Assembly (NCBI GenBank): GCA_009380025.1
Contig: WHSP01000018.1
Coordinates: forward strand, 1-48,922
Length of the DNA stretch: 48,922 nucleotides
Direction of reading: 5' to 3'
Source: Gemmatimonas sp.
GTDB lineage: Bacteria > Gemmatimonadota > Gemmatimonadetes > Longimicrobiales > Longimicrobiaceae
Below are positions 18,074 through 26,007 of this stretch, piece after piece. The translations under genes and the position numbers were made by a program. Below the pieces are notes generated by a model. That model was not told where the DNA came from. It was given only the letters and a program-made list of their open reading frames with translations, and searched no databases. Position 1 is the first letter of the stretch. Each line of letters starts with the position of its first letter.

Positions 18074-19354
18074 TCACTCGGCCTGTACCGGTCCGATTCG
18101 TGTCGGTTCGAGCGCCCGGTCGGATCGATGGAACGGAAGGTAGCCCCAGCAGAAGAACTCTTCGGCCCACCGGCCGCACGACGAGGCATGGCCATGGCCG
18201 CCCGCGCCGACCGTCAACGCTTGGTCGCCCGGACCGCGGGGACCAGGGATGTGCTGTGGTACAGTCGGCCATCGTCCGAACTCGCCATCGCTGCCATTTC
18301 CCCAGCAGTGAACCGACTCAGTCGCTGTGAGCGCACACGTATGCCGTGGACCCACACTGACGGATTGGTACCGATCGTCCCCGACAACGTGAACCGGAAC
18401 CGATCGATTTCGTGATTGGCCGTCCCCGAGCTGGCCGCTCGCGCCGTCGCCCCAGCAGTAGGCTTGCCCCGTCGTTGCCACACCACATGTGTGCGCCAGA
18501 CCCGCCGACACGGAGTGAAAGGTCAGATCGCCAACCACCTCGGTCGGGGTGAGGCGCCCTTGGGCGAACCCGGTCCCGAGGCGTCCCGCACTTCCGTGTC
18601 CCCAGCACAGAGCCACGCCGTCGACGGTCACTCCGCAGGTGTGTCTCGCACCAGCAGAGATCGAACGGAACGTATGCTGGCCAGCCAGCATCGAGGGCGA
18701 TCTGTGCGAGAACGCCAACCCATTGCCTAGCTGACCATCGCGCCCATTCCCCCAGCAGTACCCTTCCCCTGAGATCGCGACGGCGCAGGTATGGACGACT
18801 CCCGCGCTGACCGAAAGAAATGGCGCCGGCTGATTCTCGACTGGCACGGGGACGTAGCTGTAGGCGAAGCGGTTACCCAACTGCCCGTCGTAGTTCTCGC
18901 CCCAGCAGTATGCGACGCCTCCCACGGTGACCGCGCAGGCATGACGCCAGCCTGCGCTGATCGCTCGAAATCGGTGGTTGCCAGCGATCGGCTGAAGTTC
19001 ACCGCTGAACGAAAGGCTCTTCCCAATGCCAAGCTGCCCGTACTCGTTCCTCCCCCAGCAAAACCCTTTGCCCTCTCGGTCGAGACCACAGGCGAATCGT
19101 TCACCTACGCTGATGGATTCGGCTTCACCTGAAGTAGGTAGGTAGCCAGCGACCGGGGCGACCAGTCCGTCCGCGCCGGTAGGCCCGGGGTCCGCCTCCC
19201 GGTCGGGACCGTTGCCTCCGGTGCAGCCGATTAGGACAAGCGTTGCCAGTCCGGACAGCGAGGAAGGACGAACGATCAAGCTCAAGTGACTGGTGTTGCG
19301 GATTGCAGCTGGAACCGCTGCGAGACCGGAATAGATCGAACTACCGGTCCACAT
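18074..19354 (-). CDS. RCC1-repeat lipoprotein with a cysteine pair per repeat
   Basis: The product is up to 426 residues with seven RCC1-type repeats, which should fold as a beta-propeller. Each repeat carries the pattern H-[TA]-C-[AG]-V followed about eight residues later by C-W-G (HACAVTVGGVAYCWG, HTCAVAISGEGYCWG and so on), and YDGQLG- or DGQLG-type glycine loops follow. The regular cysteine pairs suggest one disulfide per repeat in an oxidising compartment. An N-terminal hydrophobic segment ends in LVLIGC, a lipobox with Cys44, so it is probably a surface lipoprotein. The start is uncertain: ATG 19354 lies inside the upstream gene and a TTG about 24 codons later is possible. RCC1 proteins of this kind in bacteria have no settled function. 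Confidence 0.85.
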   Translation of the reverse strand: MWTGSSIYSGLAAVPAAIRNTSHLSLIVRPSSLSGLATLVLIGCTGGNGPDREADPGPTGADGLVAPVAGYLPTSGEAESISVGERFACGLDREGKGFCWGRNEYGQLGIGKSLSFSGELQPIAGNHRFRAISAGWRHACAVTVGGVAYCWGENYDGQLGNRFAYSYVPVPVENQPAPFLSVSAGVVHTCAVAISGEGYCWGNGRDGQLGNGLAFSHRSPSMLAGQHTFRSISAGARHTCGVTVDGVALCWGHGSAGRLGTGFAQGRLTPTEVVGDLTFHSVSAGLAHTCGVATTGQAYCWGDGASGQLGDGQSRNRSVPVHVVGDDRYQSVSVGPRHTCALTATESVHCWGNGSDGEFGRWPTVPQHIPGPRGPGDQALTVGAGGHGHASSCGRWAEEFFCWGYLPFHRSDRALEPTRIGPVQAE

Positions 19355-20192
19355 AAATCAGCCCGATCAAATCGCAGACAATGGAATCACCGAAGGCCTC
19401 CCGCCCCTCCGCCATTGTCCTCGCTTCCCAGCCGACGAGCGTTTCCAGCTCGGCCCGGTGAAGCAGTGTGCGTCCAATGCCGTCCCAGGGAACGAGCGGT
19501 TGAGGAGCAGGTCTCCCGTACAGCTTCTCGTAGTACTTGTTCAGGAAGACGTCGGCGTCTTCGGTATGGGATGCGAGCTTACGCGCAACACAGCTATAGT
19601 CAGGAGCAGCGTCATGGGTGACCTCAATCACTGCGACGAGCCCGTGAGGGTGCAAGGACGTAAGCCTGTAGTGTGCTCCACCCGTTTCGATGCTTCTGAG
19701 TAATTCGCGAAGAGACGGTTCGCCTTCGTTGAAACCTCGATAGCCCGAGTCCGGCACTCGAAGGCGCCATGCCGCTGACAGGAGCGAATCACGCACGGAC
19801 AGGAATGTCGAATCGCCGCGCCGCCAATATCCGGTATCGCCGGCCGCTCCGACGAGCTTCAACCGATCGTCTTCGAGGTCGAATTCGAAGACTTCGTTGG
19901 TGCCCCCCGAACTCACCCGGAGGTGTCCGCCCCGGACGATCCTATAGGTCCCTGATCGTTCCACCACTCGAGAGACGTCAGCCGAATCCCGAAACCGAAG
20001 CAGGAGAACGGATTCGGGGAGAAACCCGATCTCGTCGAGGCCTGCTTCATCGAACCATTTGCCCCGAAGCTGCGACGTCTCGTTCGAACAGGCTGCGAGA
20101 AGCAAAGCAGTTAGGAAGGCCGAGCCGGCGGCGCATTGGGCAAGGACAATTCTCTTGAAGCGCCGGTGCCGTCGTGGGATCTCTTCTCGCAT
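19341..20192 (-). CDS. Hypothetical lipoprotein
   Basis: The start is ATG 20192 (MREEIPRRHRRFKRIVLAQC), giving 283 residues; an upstream ATG at 20267 is less likely because it precedes a long non-signal stretch. A basic N-terminus and a hydrophobic run lead to LTALLLAAC, a good lipobox with Cys35. The first part of the mature chain (QLRGKWFDEAGLDEIGFLPE, then GTYRIVRGGHLRVSS and VFEFDLEDDRLKL) looks like a small beta-sheet domain that measures or binds something, similar in style to DUF-type 'expected value' lipoproteins. The later part has no motif I recognise. It sits upstream of and slightly overlaps the RCC1 lipoprotein, and both are probably co-expressed. Confidence 0.75.
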   Translation of the reverse strand: MREEIPRRHRRFKRIVLAQCAAGSAFLTALLLAACSNETSQLRGKWFDEAGLDEIGFLPESVLLLRFRDSADVSRVVERSGTYRIVRGGHLRVSSGGTNEVFEFDLEDDRLKLVGAAGDTGYWRRGDSTFLSVRDSLLSAAWRLRVPDSGYRGFNEGEPSLRELLRSIETGGAHYRLTSLHPHGLVAVIEVTHDAAPDYSCVARKLASHTEDADVFLNKYYEKLYGRPAPQPLVPWDGIGRTLLHRAELETLVGWEARTMAEGREAFGDSIVCDLIGLIYVDR

Positions 20193-20250
20193 CGGGAAAA
20201 GGTGGCGGGGAGAATCAAAAGGTCCAACGGAATCCGACGGCCCGCCAGTG

Positions 20251-20271
20251 ACCCATGAACGTTTCATGGGT
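20251..20271. repeat. Perfect 9-bp inverted repeat upstream of lipoprotein gene
   Basis: ACCCATGAA and TTCATGGGT are separated by CGT. The dyad is 58 bases upstream of the lipoprotein start at 20192 and about 190 bases past the end of the DUF4837-like gene. It lacks a T-tract, so an operator or RNA hairpin in the leader is more likely than a simple terminator. Confidence 0.45.
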
Positions 20272-20458
20272 AAGGATGGGCGTGGGCATTCCAGATGTCA
20301 AGGATGGGGGCTAATGCCTACTGACGTCGATCCTCCCGGCAGTCCACCCGGGCTCAACGAGCGGGGCTCCCGAACAGCAAGAGAAGGCACACGATTCCGG
20401 CGGGACCATCAGCAATATCGCCTGCTCCGACAACATTTCATCGGGAAGGCGTGAATCG

Positions 20459-21492
20459 CTAGCGGTCGGCAGCGGCAGAACATCTGAATGTGCCCAGCAT
20501 CTGCTCGAGTTGGAGCACGAGATCGTACTTGGGTGTGGCCGGGGCATACAATCGGGCGTCGGCCAGATAGAGCCCGTCGGGGCACTCCATCATCTGCGCC
20601 ACAAAGGGCCCCGCGGCCGGCCACTCGCCTTCGGGATTCGACCATACGCCACGCACGCTGATCACCCGGCCCGACGCCCGCACTCCGTGAAGAGCGGGCG
20701 GATGTGTCTCCGTGACCTGTGGGGGCAGGCTGTACTGGTGTCCCAGCTCGGATCTCCATTCAACGGCACCATTCGCCGACCAATCAACCGCCCCGATGGG
20801 TCGGGACGCTACCGTGATGGTCCGAATGACGGGCGCGGCCGGCGTGTCGTCCGCGTGCTGGAGACATGAACACCTGTATCGGGAGTTTCGTAGCCGAACG
20901 GGGCGGGCAGGAATAGCTGAAACTGGAGATCCCGCCGAGATGTGTGATCGATCCAGCCGCCTTCAAGAATGGCCGCACCAACCTCCATCTGCTCCTGGTA
21001 CTGGCGCAGGTAGACGTCTCCTACCTCGGTGAGCAGCTCGATGACCGCGCTTCGGTCGGAATCCGGCGCAAGGAGCGCGACGGTCACGACCTGCCGTTTG
21101 GCCCAAACGTTCGGGATTTGAAGAATGGCCGGAGGATGAATAGGACCGAGATCGTCGGCCCGGGCGAGTGCTTCCGATACTTGCGGATCGGTTGCTCGAC
21201 CGACCAGGAGAATTCGACGCATGAGCCTCAGGTCGGTCCATGCGGTGTCTCTCGGGTCGAGATAGGCAACGTCGAAGATGGGTTCATCGCGAACGGTGAA
21301 TACGCGCGGTTCCAGCGAGCTGCGAAGGGCAGATCCCAGTTCTTCTCGTAGTTCCGAGGAAATTGAGACGACGATCTGCTCGGTGGTTCCGGTGGCCGCG
21401 AGCTCACATCCTGGTATTGCAACCGCGAAGGCAACCAGGAAGGCCAGACAGGACACGGAGGCCTTCGAGGCGGAGATCACCGAGCCTCCCAT
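20459..21492 (-). pseudogene. DUF4837-like lipoprotein with one frameshift
   Basis: From ATG 21492 the frame gives a signal (VSCLAFLVAFAVAIPGC, lipobox Cys29) and ELREELGSALRSSLEPRVF. It then gives PEPVFD-like DEPIFDVAYLDPRDTAWTDL and a region with RRILLVGRATDPQV and YLRQYQEQMEVGAAILEGG. At about 20864 a base appears to be missing. The next frame continues HADDTPAAPVIRTITVASRP, RVISVRGVWSNPEGEWPAAG, GPFVAQMMECPDGLYLADAR and YDLVLQLEQMLGTFRC. Those last blocks match the end of DUF4837 proteins (W..E....GPF....; ...YAP...K......E..L.TF), known as lipoproteins of unknown function in Bacteroidota. The gene follows the M56 peptidase by 115 bases. Confidence 0.65.
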
Positions 21493-21607
21493 TTGTCCAA
21501 TCACCTCGCGCCGAAGGCTTCCCCCAGCGTTCCGGCATTCAGGGGTCGCTTGGCGCGGGCTCACGTCACCCGTCGGGACCGGGGCCTGTCCGATCTTCAC
21601 CGGGCGT

Positions 21608-23251
21608 TCACGGCCGGCCCTCTTGCAGCGAGAACCGCGTTGCGTCGGTGCGGCGAACTGCCGCAAGGACCTCGTGCATGTATCTGTATTCTGCTTCGGG
21701 ATCAATGCGGACGATTGCGATTGTGCCGGCGTTCTCCTCGAGGGAATGACGCAACACAAACGAAACTTGATTCCGTTGAATCTTCTGCTCGCCCCTGCTT
21801 TCGCCGCGACGAACGATAACCCACCCGGAGGGCTGGACATAGAAGTACAACAGATTGCTTAGGGCGGAATCGACCTGGTCCGTCGTTTCGGGGAGGACGA
21901 CTGGGAGTCCCCCGTCAACCAACGTCGAAGGATCCCGGGGGGACGACGGTACACCCGGCTGCTCGATGGCGGCGAAATTGACGCGAAGGAGGCCGGCCTC
22001 GATCAACTCGGCCTGAACGTTCGACACTATGGCGTACGGAACCCAAGCATCTGCCTCGATCCAGGCGATCGTACTGTCGCGGTTGAGTGACGCGACGACC
22101 TCGGAGATCTGCTCCATGGGTTGATCCGCGCCATTCACACGGACCGATCCGTCACGCGCAACCTGGATTGTGACCACGTTACGGCTTGCTGACGCGGCGG
22201 CATCGGACGATTCGGATGCGGATTCGGACGACGCTGTCGAACTCCCCTCGGCTGCCACCGGTGCCTCGCTCGAGCAGGCGATGGCGAGCAGGAGCAACGC
22301 AACAGAGCCTGTGGCAAGGACGCTTCGGATCGAGGGCCTCCGTTTCGGTCGCTTCATCAGGGTAAGCCTCCGTTCAAGGAGAGAAGTGGATCCCGCCATC
22401 GTCGGAGCCGCCAGGGAAGGGAACCAGCCACGAGTGCCCAGCTTGACCAGTAACTTCCCGTAGGCTGCGGACTGGAATCCCTCGCGAAGTACACGGCGGT
22501 CACAGTCGACCTCGACCGCTCCCCTCAGCCTCCGCACCTTCCACCAGACGAGCGGATTCCATGGGCAGACGACCAAAGCTGCGAGACCCACCGCGAGCAG
22601 CAGCGTGTCGCGAGAGCGGACGTGCTCCTGTTCGTGGCGAAGGATTAGCTCCAGCTCATGCTCGGGGAGCGCCTGCGCCCAACGCGGCATCACGATCCGC
22701 GGCGTCAGAAATCCAACCGTCGCGGGTCCCGTTTGCGGTGACACTTTCACGGGTTGCCCAAGCAGAATCTCTTCAGGCCACCGCCGTGCGCGCTTGAGCA
22801 GCCCGAGAAGCGACACTCCAAAGATCAACGCGACCAATGTCGAGGCGACGCTCCAGACCCCCATAATCCAGGCTGGTGAGACCTCGGCGGAGGGAAAGAA
22901 ACGGGTCCCTGAGATGAGAACTTGCCCGGCATCGGTCCACCATCCATACAAAACCTCGAACGCAGCGGCAGCTTCTTCGTCACCTCCCGCGGTCCGCCCC
23001 TCCATCGGCACGGACCTTTGCAGCAGTGTTATCGAGTCAGCACCAGTCGGTGGTGCCGAGGCGCCGCGGTCGCGCGAACTGGGCACGAACGCGGCAACCG
23101 GCAGCCAGACCGAGAGGATCAGCGCTCCTCCGATCCACACCCACCGGATGGGAATGCGGAGATTCGTCAGCATCCTCTCGAGAAGCCATCCACTCACTGC
23201 GAGCAACAGCCCGATCCACAGCGCAAAGAGAACGAGTCCGATGGCGTTCAC
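21608..23251 (-). CDS. M56 (BlaR1-type) membrane metallopeptidase with two C-terminal ExbD/TolR-like domains
   Basis: The protein has 547 residues and starts at GTG 23251, overlapping the BlaI stop as GTGA. Helices lie at about 4-24, 37-56 and 127-152. The zinc motif is RHEQEH (H206, E207, H210) after LPEHELELIL, with AVEVDCDRRVL as the downstream acidic ligand region. A fourth helix (308-325) leads into a Ser/Ala-rich linker. Residues 358-428 (TIQVARDGSVRVNGADQPM...AIVSNVQAELIEAGLLRV) follow the ExbD/TolR periplasmic pattern, and residues 466-540 look like a second, more diverged copy. BlaR1 proteins normally carry a penicillin-binding sensor there. By family knowledge M56 cleaves a cytosolic regulator such as BlaI on sensing a signal. 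Here the ExbD-like pair may be the sensor. Confidence 0.88.
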   Translation of the reverse strand: MNAIGLVLFALWIGLLLAVSGWLLERMLTNLRIPIRWVWIGGALILSVWLPVAAFVPSSRDRGASAPPTGADSITLLQRSVPMEGRTAGGDEEAAAAFEVLYGWWTDAGQVLISGTRFFPSAEVSPAWIMGVWSVASTLVALIFGVSLLGLLKRARRWPEEILLGQPVKVSPQTGPATVGFLTPRIVMPRWAQALPEHELELILRHEQEHVRSRDTLLLAVGLAALVVCPWNPLVWWKVRRLRGAVEVDCDRRVLREGFQSAAYGKLLVKLGTRGWFPSLAAPTMAGSTSLLERRLTLMKRPKRRPSIRSVLATGSVALLLLAIACSSEAPVAAEGSSTASSESASESSDAAASASRNVVTIQVARDGSVRVNGADQPMEQISEVVASLNRDSTIAWIEADAWVPYAIVSNVQAELIEAGLLRVNFAAIEQPGVPSSPRDPSTLVDGGLPVVLPETTDQVDSALSNLLYFYVQPSGWVIVRRGESRGEQKIQRNQVSFVLRHSLEENAGTIAIVRIDPEAEYRYMHEVLAAVRRTDATRFSLQEGRP

Positions 23252-23676
23252 GATTCCCCTCCTTCGGATTCGTCCCCTTGCTCGCGCGCCAGCTCGTCGA
23301 GGATGTGGCGCATCCGCCGCAGCTGGTCGTCTGAGATCGGCCGGTCTTCCGCCAATCGCTCAACCAGCCCCGCGAACGCAAGGTCGGCGGAACCGTGGAA
23401 GATCTTTTCGACGATCCTGCCCAACGCGCTCCGGCCCGCAGCCTCGGGGGCGACCATCGGGAAGTACCGGTAGGCTCGGCCTTCGGACTCGTGGCGGACG
23501 TGACCTTTCTCTTCCAGGATCTGCAGCATCTTCAGAATCGACGTGTAGCCCGGCTCGTTCTGAACATGTGCGCGAACCTCGTTGACGGTGCCCGATCCGA
23601 GCTTCCACAGGATGCTCATGATGTCCAGCTCGCGATCCGTAAACTGCACGTCCTCTGACACAGTCGCCTCGTTCAT
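23248..23676 (-). CDS. BlaI/MecI/CopY-family transcriptional repressor
   Basis: The start is ATG 23676 (MNEATVSEDVQFTDRELDIM), giving 142 residues; an in-frame ATG at 23694 would leave almost no leader from the promoter described next. The winged helix runs over TDRELDIMSILWKLGSGTVN, EVRAHV, YTSILKMLQILEEKGHV and RAYRYFPMVAPEAA, all standard for BlaI. The C-terminal helical half serves dimerisation and carries the site normally cut by the cognate M56 peptidase. The coupled M56 gene directly downstream supports a two-gene sensor-repressor operon. No beta-lactamase gene is present nearby, so the controlled genes are probably the operon itself and perhaps the lipoproteins beyond. Confidence 0.92.
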   Translation of the reverse strand: MNEATVSEDVQFTDRELDIMSILWKLGSGTVNEVRAHVQNEPGYTSILKMLQILEEKGHVRHESEGRAYRYFPMVAPEAAGRSALGRIVEKIFHGSADLAFAGLVERLAEDRPISDDQLRRMRHILDELAREQGDESEGGES

Positions 23677-23705
23677 TTCGGGGTGGCGGCGCATACGACA
23701 GTTCT

Positions 23706-23758
23706 CGTACGAAGTATAGTGAGCGCTTGCTCGATTGTCTACACCCATCTTCGTAGAC
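23706..23758 (-). promoter_or_regulatory. Sigma-70-type promoter and inverted-repeat operator of the BlaI operon
   Basis: On the minus strand a -35 of TAGACA (23736-23741) and a -10 of TATACT (23713-23718) are 17 bases apart, five of six matches each to consensus. The inverted repeat GTCTAC-N10-GTAGAC (23737-23758) overlaps the -35 box. BlaI-type repressors bind dyads containing TAC...GTA, so a self-repressing circuit is likely. Transcription would begin near 23706, some 30 bases before the BlaI start. Confidence 0.65.
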
Positions 23759-24481
23759 CGCCGCGCCCGGACGTCACAGCGTCAAGAGGATGTGTGCGGA
23801 GCGCCGTCCAGCCGGATATTGCGGGTCAGTACGTCCGGATCCGACTCGAAGTAGAGCCACGTCCTTCCACATAGTCCGTACCCGAATCCACTGATCCACC
23901 CTCCTGCGTCGGTCGGACTCGCGATAGGGCCGACAGATGCCTGCGTTTAGCGCGCTTGCGATGTTACGCCCTTCGCGGTGGACCGGCCAGCGCCGGGTCG
24001 CCACTTCGCGTAGAGGTGGGGAAGGGGAGAAGAGGGGGGTGGTAAGAGTTCTTTGAGCGCTGGACCGGTGGGTCCTACCCGTCGCCGTTCCTGTCCGCAT
24101 CCGACATGGGGCACGCCGGACCGCGATCAATCAGGCGGTGGATCGGTCGGCCTTCCGATACTCCCGGATCGTCGGCGCTGTTCTCACACCCAAGCAGCGA
24201 GTTCGTGCTGGATCCCTCTTGTCCGTAGGAAGCCCTGCGGCCGAGGAACGAAACATTCTTGCTACATAGCCACCAAGTCTCAATCCGAAAACCGTCTCGG
24301 TTCATCCTCGCCCCCTCTCCTTTCGACCGCTCGAACGCACAACCTGGCCCGATTTGGTTGAATTGTTTCCGAAGGACGGGCCAGTCTTTCGTCGGCTGCG
24401 GATCTGCGAGCCACAATCTGACGACCCTCCGACGCACTGATACCTGAGAACACAGCGCGCCCAGCCGACTAGGAGTCAACC
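23759..24481. other. Gene-poor stretch between divergent BlaI and ECF sigma genes
   Basis: About 720 bases have no confident gene. On the minus strand at 23782-23940 a stop-bounded frame reads GGWISGFGYGLCGRTWLYFE, continues SDPDVLTRNIRLDG and ends at a TGA. It is coherent but too short and start-less to call a gene; it may be the 3' relic of a lost one. The rest must contain the ECF gene promoter; no clear ECF-type motif was recognised. Confidence 0.4.
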
Positions 24482-24998
24482 ATGGCACGTGAAGCTTTGG
24501 AAGTGCTCTTTCGCCGCTATTACCACGCGCTCCGCGGGGTCGCTGGTCGCTATGTGGCTTGCGCCGATGATGCAGAGGACGTGGTTCAAGAGGTGTTCGC
24601 CCGACTCTACGAACGACCGGCGACCTGGCAGCGGTGCAGGGAACCGCAGCGGTACCTCTTCACGGCAGTTCGCAACCAGGCACTCAAGCGGCGAAGGCGC
24701 GACCGCGTCGCAAGAGAAGCCCAGCGCGTCCTTGAAGGCCGGCTCCGTCCGGTGGGCATGAGTGAACGTGTGGCCTCGCCCGACGAGCATCTACGAGCGA
24801 CGGAACTGATCCGTGCGTTCCTCTCGTCCGTCGACCAGTTGCCGCCCCGATATCGCGAGGCGTACCTGGGACATTACTGGCACGGGATGACGCAGGCGCA
24901 GGTTGCGCAGGCGATGGGCATTTCGGTTCGAAACCGTCGAGACGCAGGTTGCTCACGCCAAGAAAATGCTTCGGCGAGACCTTGCCGGATTCATTTGA
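24482..24998 (+). pseudogene. ECF RNA polymerase sigma factor with one frameshift
   Basis: ATG 24482 opens MAREALEVLFRRYYHALRGV, and region 2 follows with DDAEDVVQEVFARLYERP. Region 4 has VDQLPPRYREAYLGHYWHGM then TQAQVAQAMGISV. At about 24931 an extra A breaks the frame; one base fewer restores TVETQVAHAKKMLRRDLAGF and a TGA at 24996, the standard end of an ECF sigma factor (about 171 residues). As written, the second half of the DNA-binding helix-turn-helix is lost and an unrelated tail runs to 25042. It is either a recent null mutation or a sequencing error. No anti-sigma gene follows; the next DNA is an ADOP relic. Confidence 0.78.
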
Positions 24999-25096
24999 TC
25001 CGACCCAACGAATTAGGCGTGGCCCGGTCGCGCGGGCCTTGAGCGGCTTACATGCGATGCAGCGTCAGGGACCCCGTCGTCCCGTGCCGGCGCATT

Positions 25097-25250
25097 CTAG
25101 TCCGATACTGCGCAGGGCTGGCCGAACTCGACCCAGCCGAACGGGCAGCGTCTTTCGGCGCCAAACCGGCTCACCAGATCCTCAGCGCATCGCCATGTGC
25201 AGATGGAACTCCTCGTCCATCTCTTTCCAAGTCGCGCCAAGGTCAGAGTG
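25097..25250 (-). pseudogene. Relic of an ADOP permease prefix domain
   Basis: One frame reads DLGATWKEMDEEFHLHMAMR then a stop, and the next frame continues EDLVSRFGAERRCPF and WVEFGQPCAVSD. Joined, this is the prefix-domain-1 pattern of ADOP proteins (EMDEE-x-x-FH...MR-x-ED-x-x-R-G-x-x-x-x-x-A-R-x-A-x-x-x-FG). The permease part is gone. It indicates that yet another ADOP gene once stood here on the minus strand. Confidence 0.5.
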
Positions 25251-25661
25251 GACTGGGGGGTGGCGGGAAGCGCTTGAGAGATGACGGACACGGCATGAGA
25301 GCAACGACTGGCCTCCAGGCATCCTCACGCGATCTCCAAGGACCACCTGTGAGCCTCCCTCCGGCGGGGCACAAGGGCTTCCCGACAGTAGGAACTGGAG
25401 CGAGCACTTGGTCCGCTTACCGACGTTCCACGGTCCGGATCGCCGAAGGCCAGGGAACAGGCGACCTCATAGCGCCAGGAATTGCTTGACAAGCGGCCTT
25501 CCCGCCGCCATCGAAGCTGCCGACGACCCGTCGCAGCATGTCCATTGCAATGGAGCGGTCCACAGGCGATCAACTCGCCACGTTGAGCTTGCGGCCAGAA
25601 GCTGACTCGCACATCTTCTTACCTGGAAGAGTTCCGGGGAACAATTCTGGTCCAGCCCAAC
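25251..25661. other. Stretch without a recognisable gene, with a possible PadR operator
   Basis: No coherent protein was recognised in either direction; open frames here show no family resemblance. At 25631-25642 a perfect dyad GTTCC-GG-GGAAC lies 19 bases before the PadR start at 25662 and could be an operator, on position alone. Confidence 0.35.
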
Positions 25662-25994
25662 ATGCCAAGTGACGATCTGCAGTTGCTCCAGGGTACGCTC
25701 GATGTCCTCGTCCTGAAGACCCTCTCCTGGGGTCCTCGGCACGGCTACGAGATCGCGCGCTGGATCAAGGACACGACGGACGCCGAGCTTCGGGTGGAGG
25801 ACCGTGCTCTGTACGTGTCCCTGCATCGGATGGAGGAGCGGGGCTGGCTGGAAAGTGACTGGGGCCTGACCGAGAACAACCGGAAGGCGAAGTACTACCG
25901 GATGACCCGGGAAGGGCGAAGGCAACTCGCTACGAAGACGAACACCTGGTCGCGCTATGCGGCTGCCGTCTTCAAGGTTCTCGAGACTATCTGA
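25662..25994 (+). CDS. PadR-family transcriptional regulator
   Basis: The 110-residue protein starts MPSDDLQLLQGTLDVLVLKT and belongs to the same ADOP-linked branch as the PadR at 17.7 kb. The HGYEIARWIKDTTD helix, ALYVSLHRMEERGWLESDWG recognition region and NNRKAKYYRMTREGRRQL wing are all intact. It lies 13 bases before an ADOP gene on the same strand and surely forms an operon with it. No strong ribosome site precedes the ATG. The C-terminal TWSRYAAAVFKVLE is the usual short dimer helix. Confidence 0.93.
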   Translation: MPSDDLQLLQGTLDVLVLKTLSWGPRHGYEIARWIKDTTDAELRVEDRALYVSLHRMEERGWLESDWGLTENNRKAKYYRMTREGRRQLATKTNTWSRYAAAVFKVLETI

Positions 25995-26007
25995 CTAGCT
26001 GAGATCG

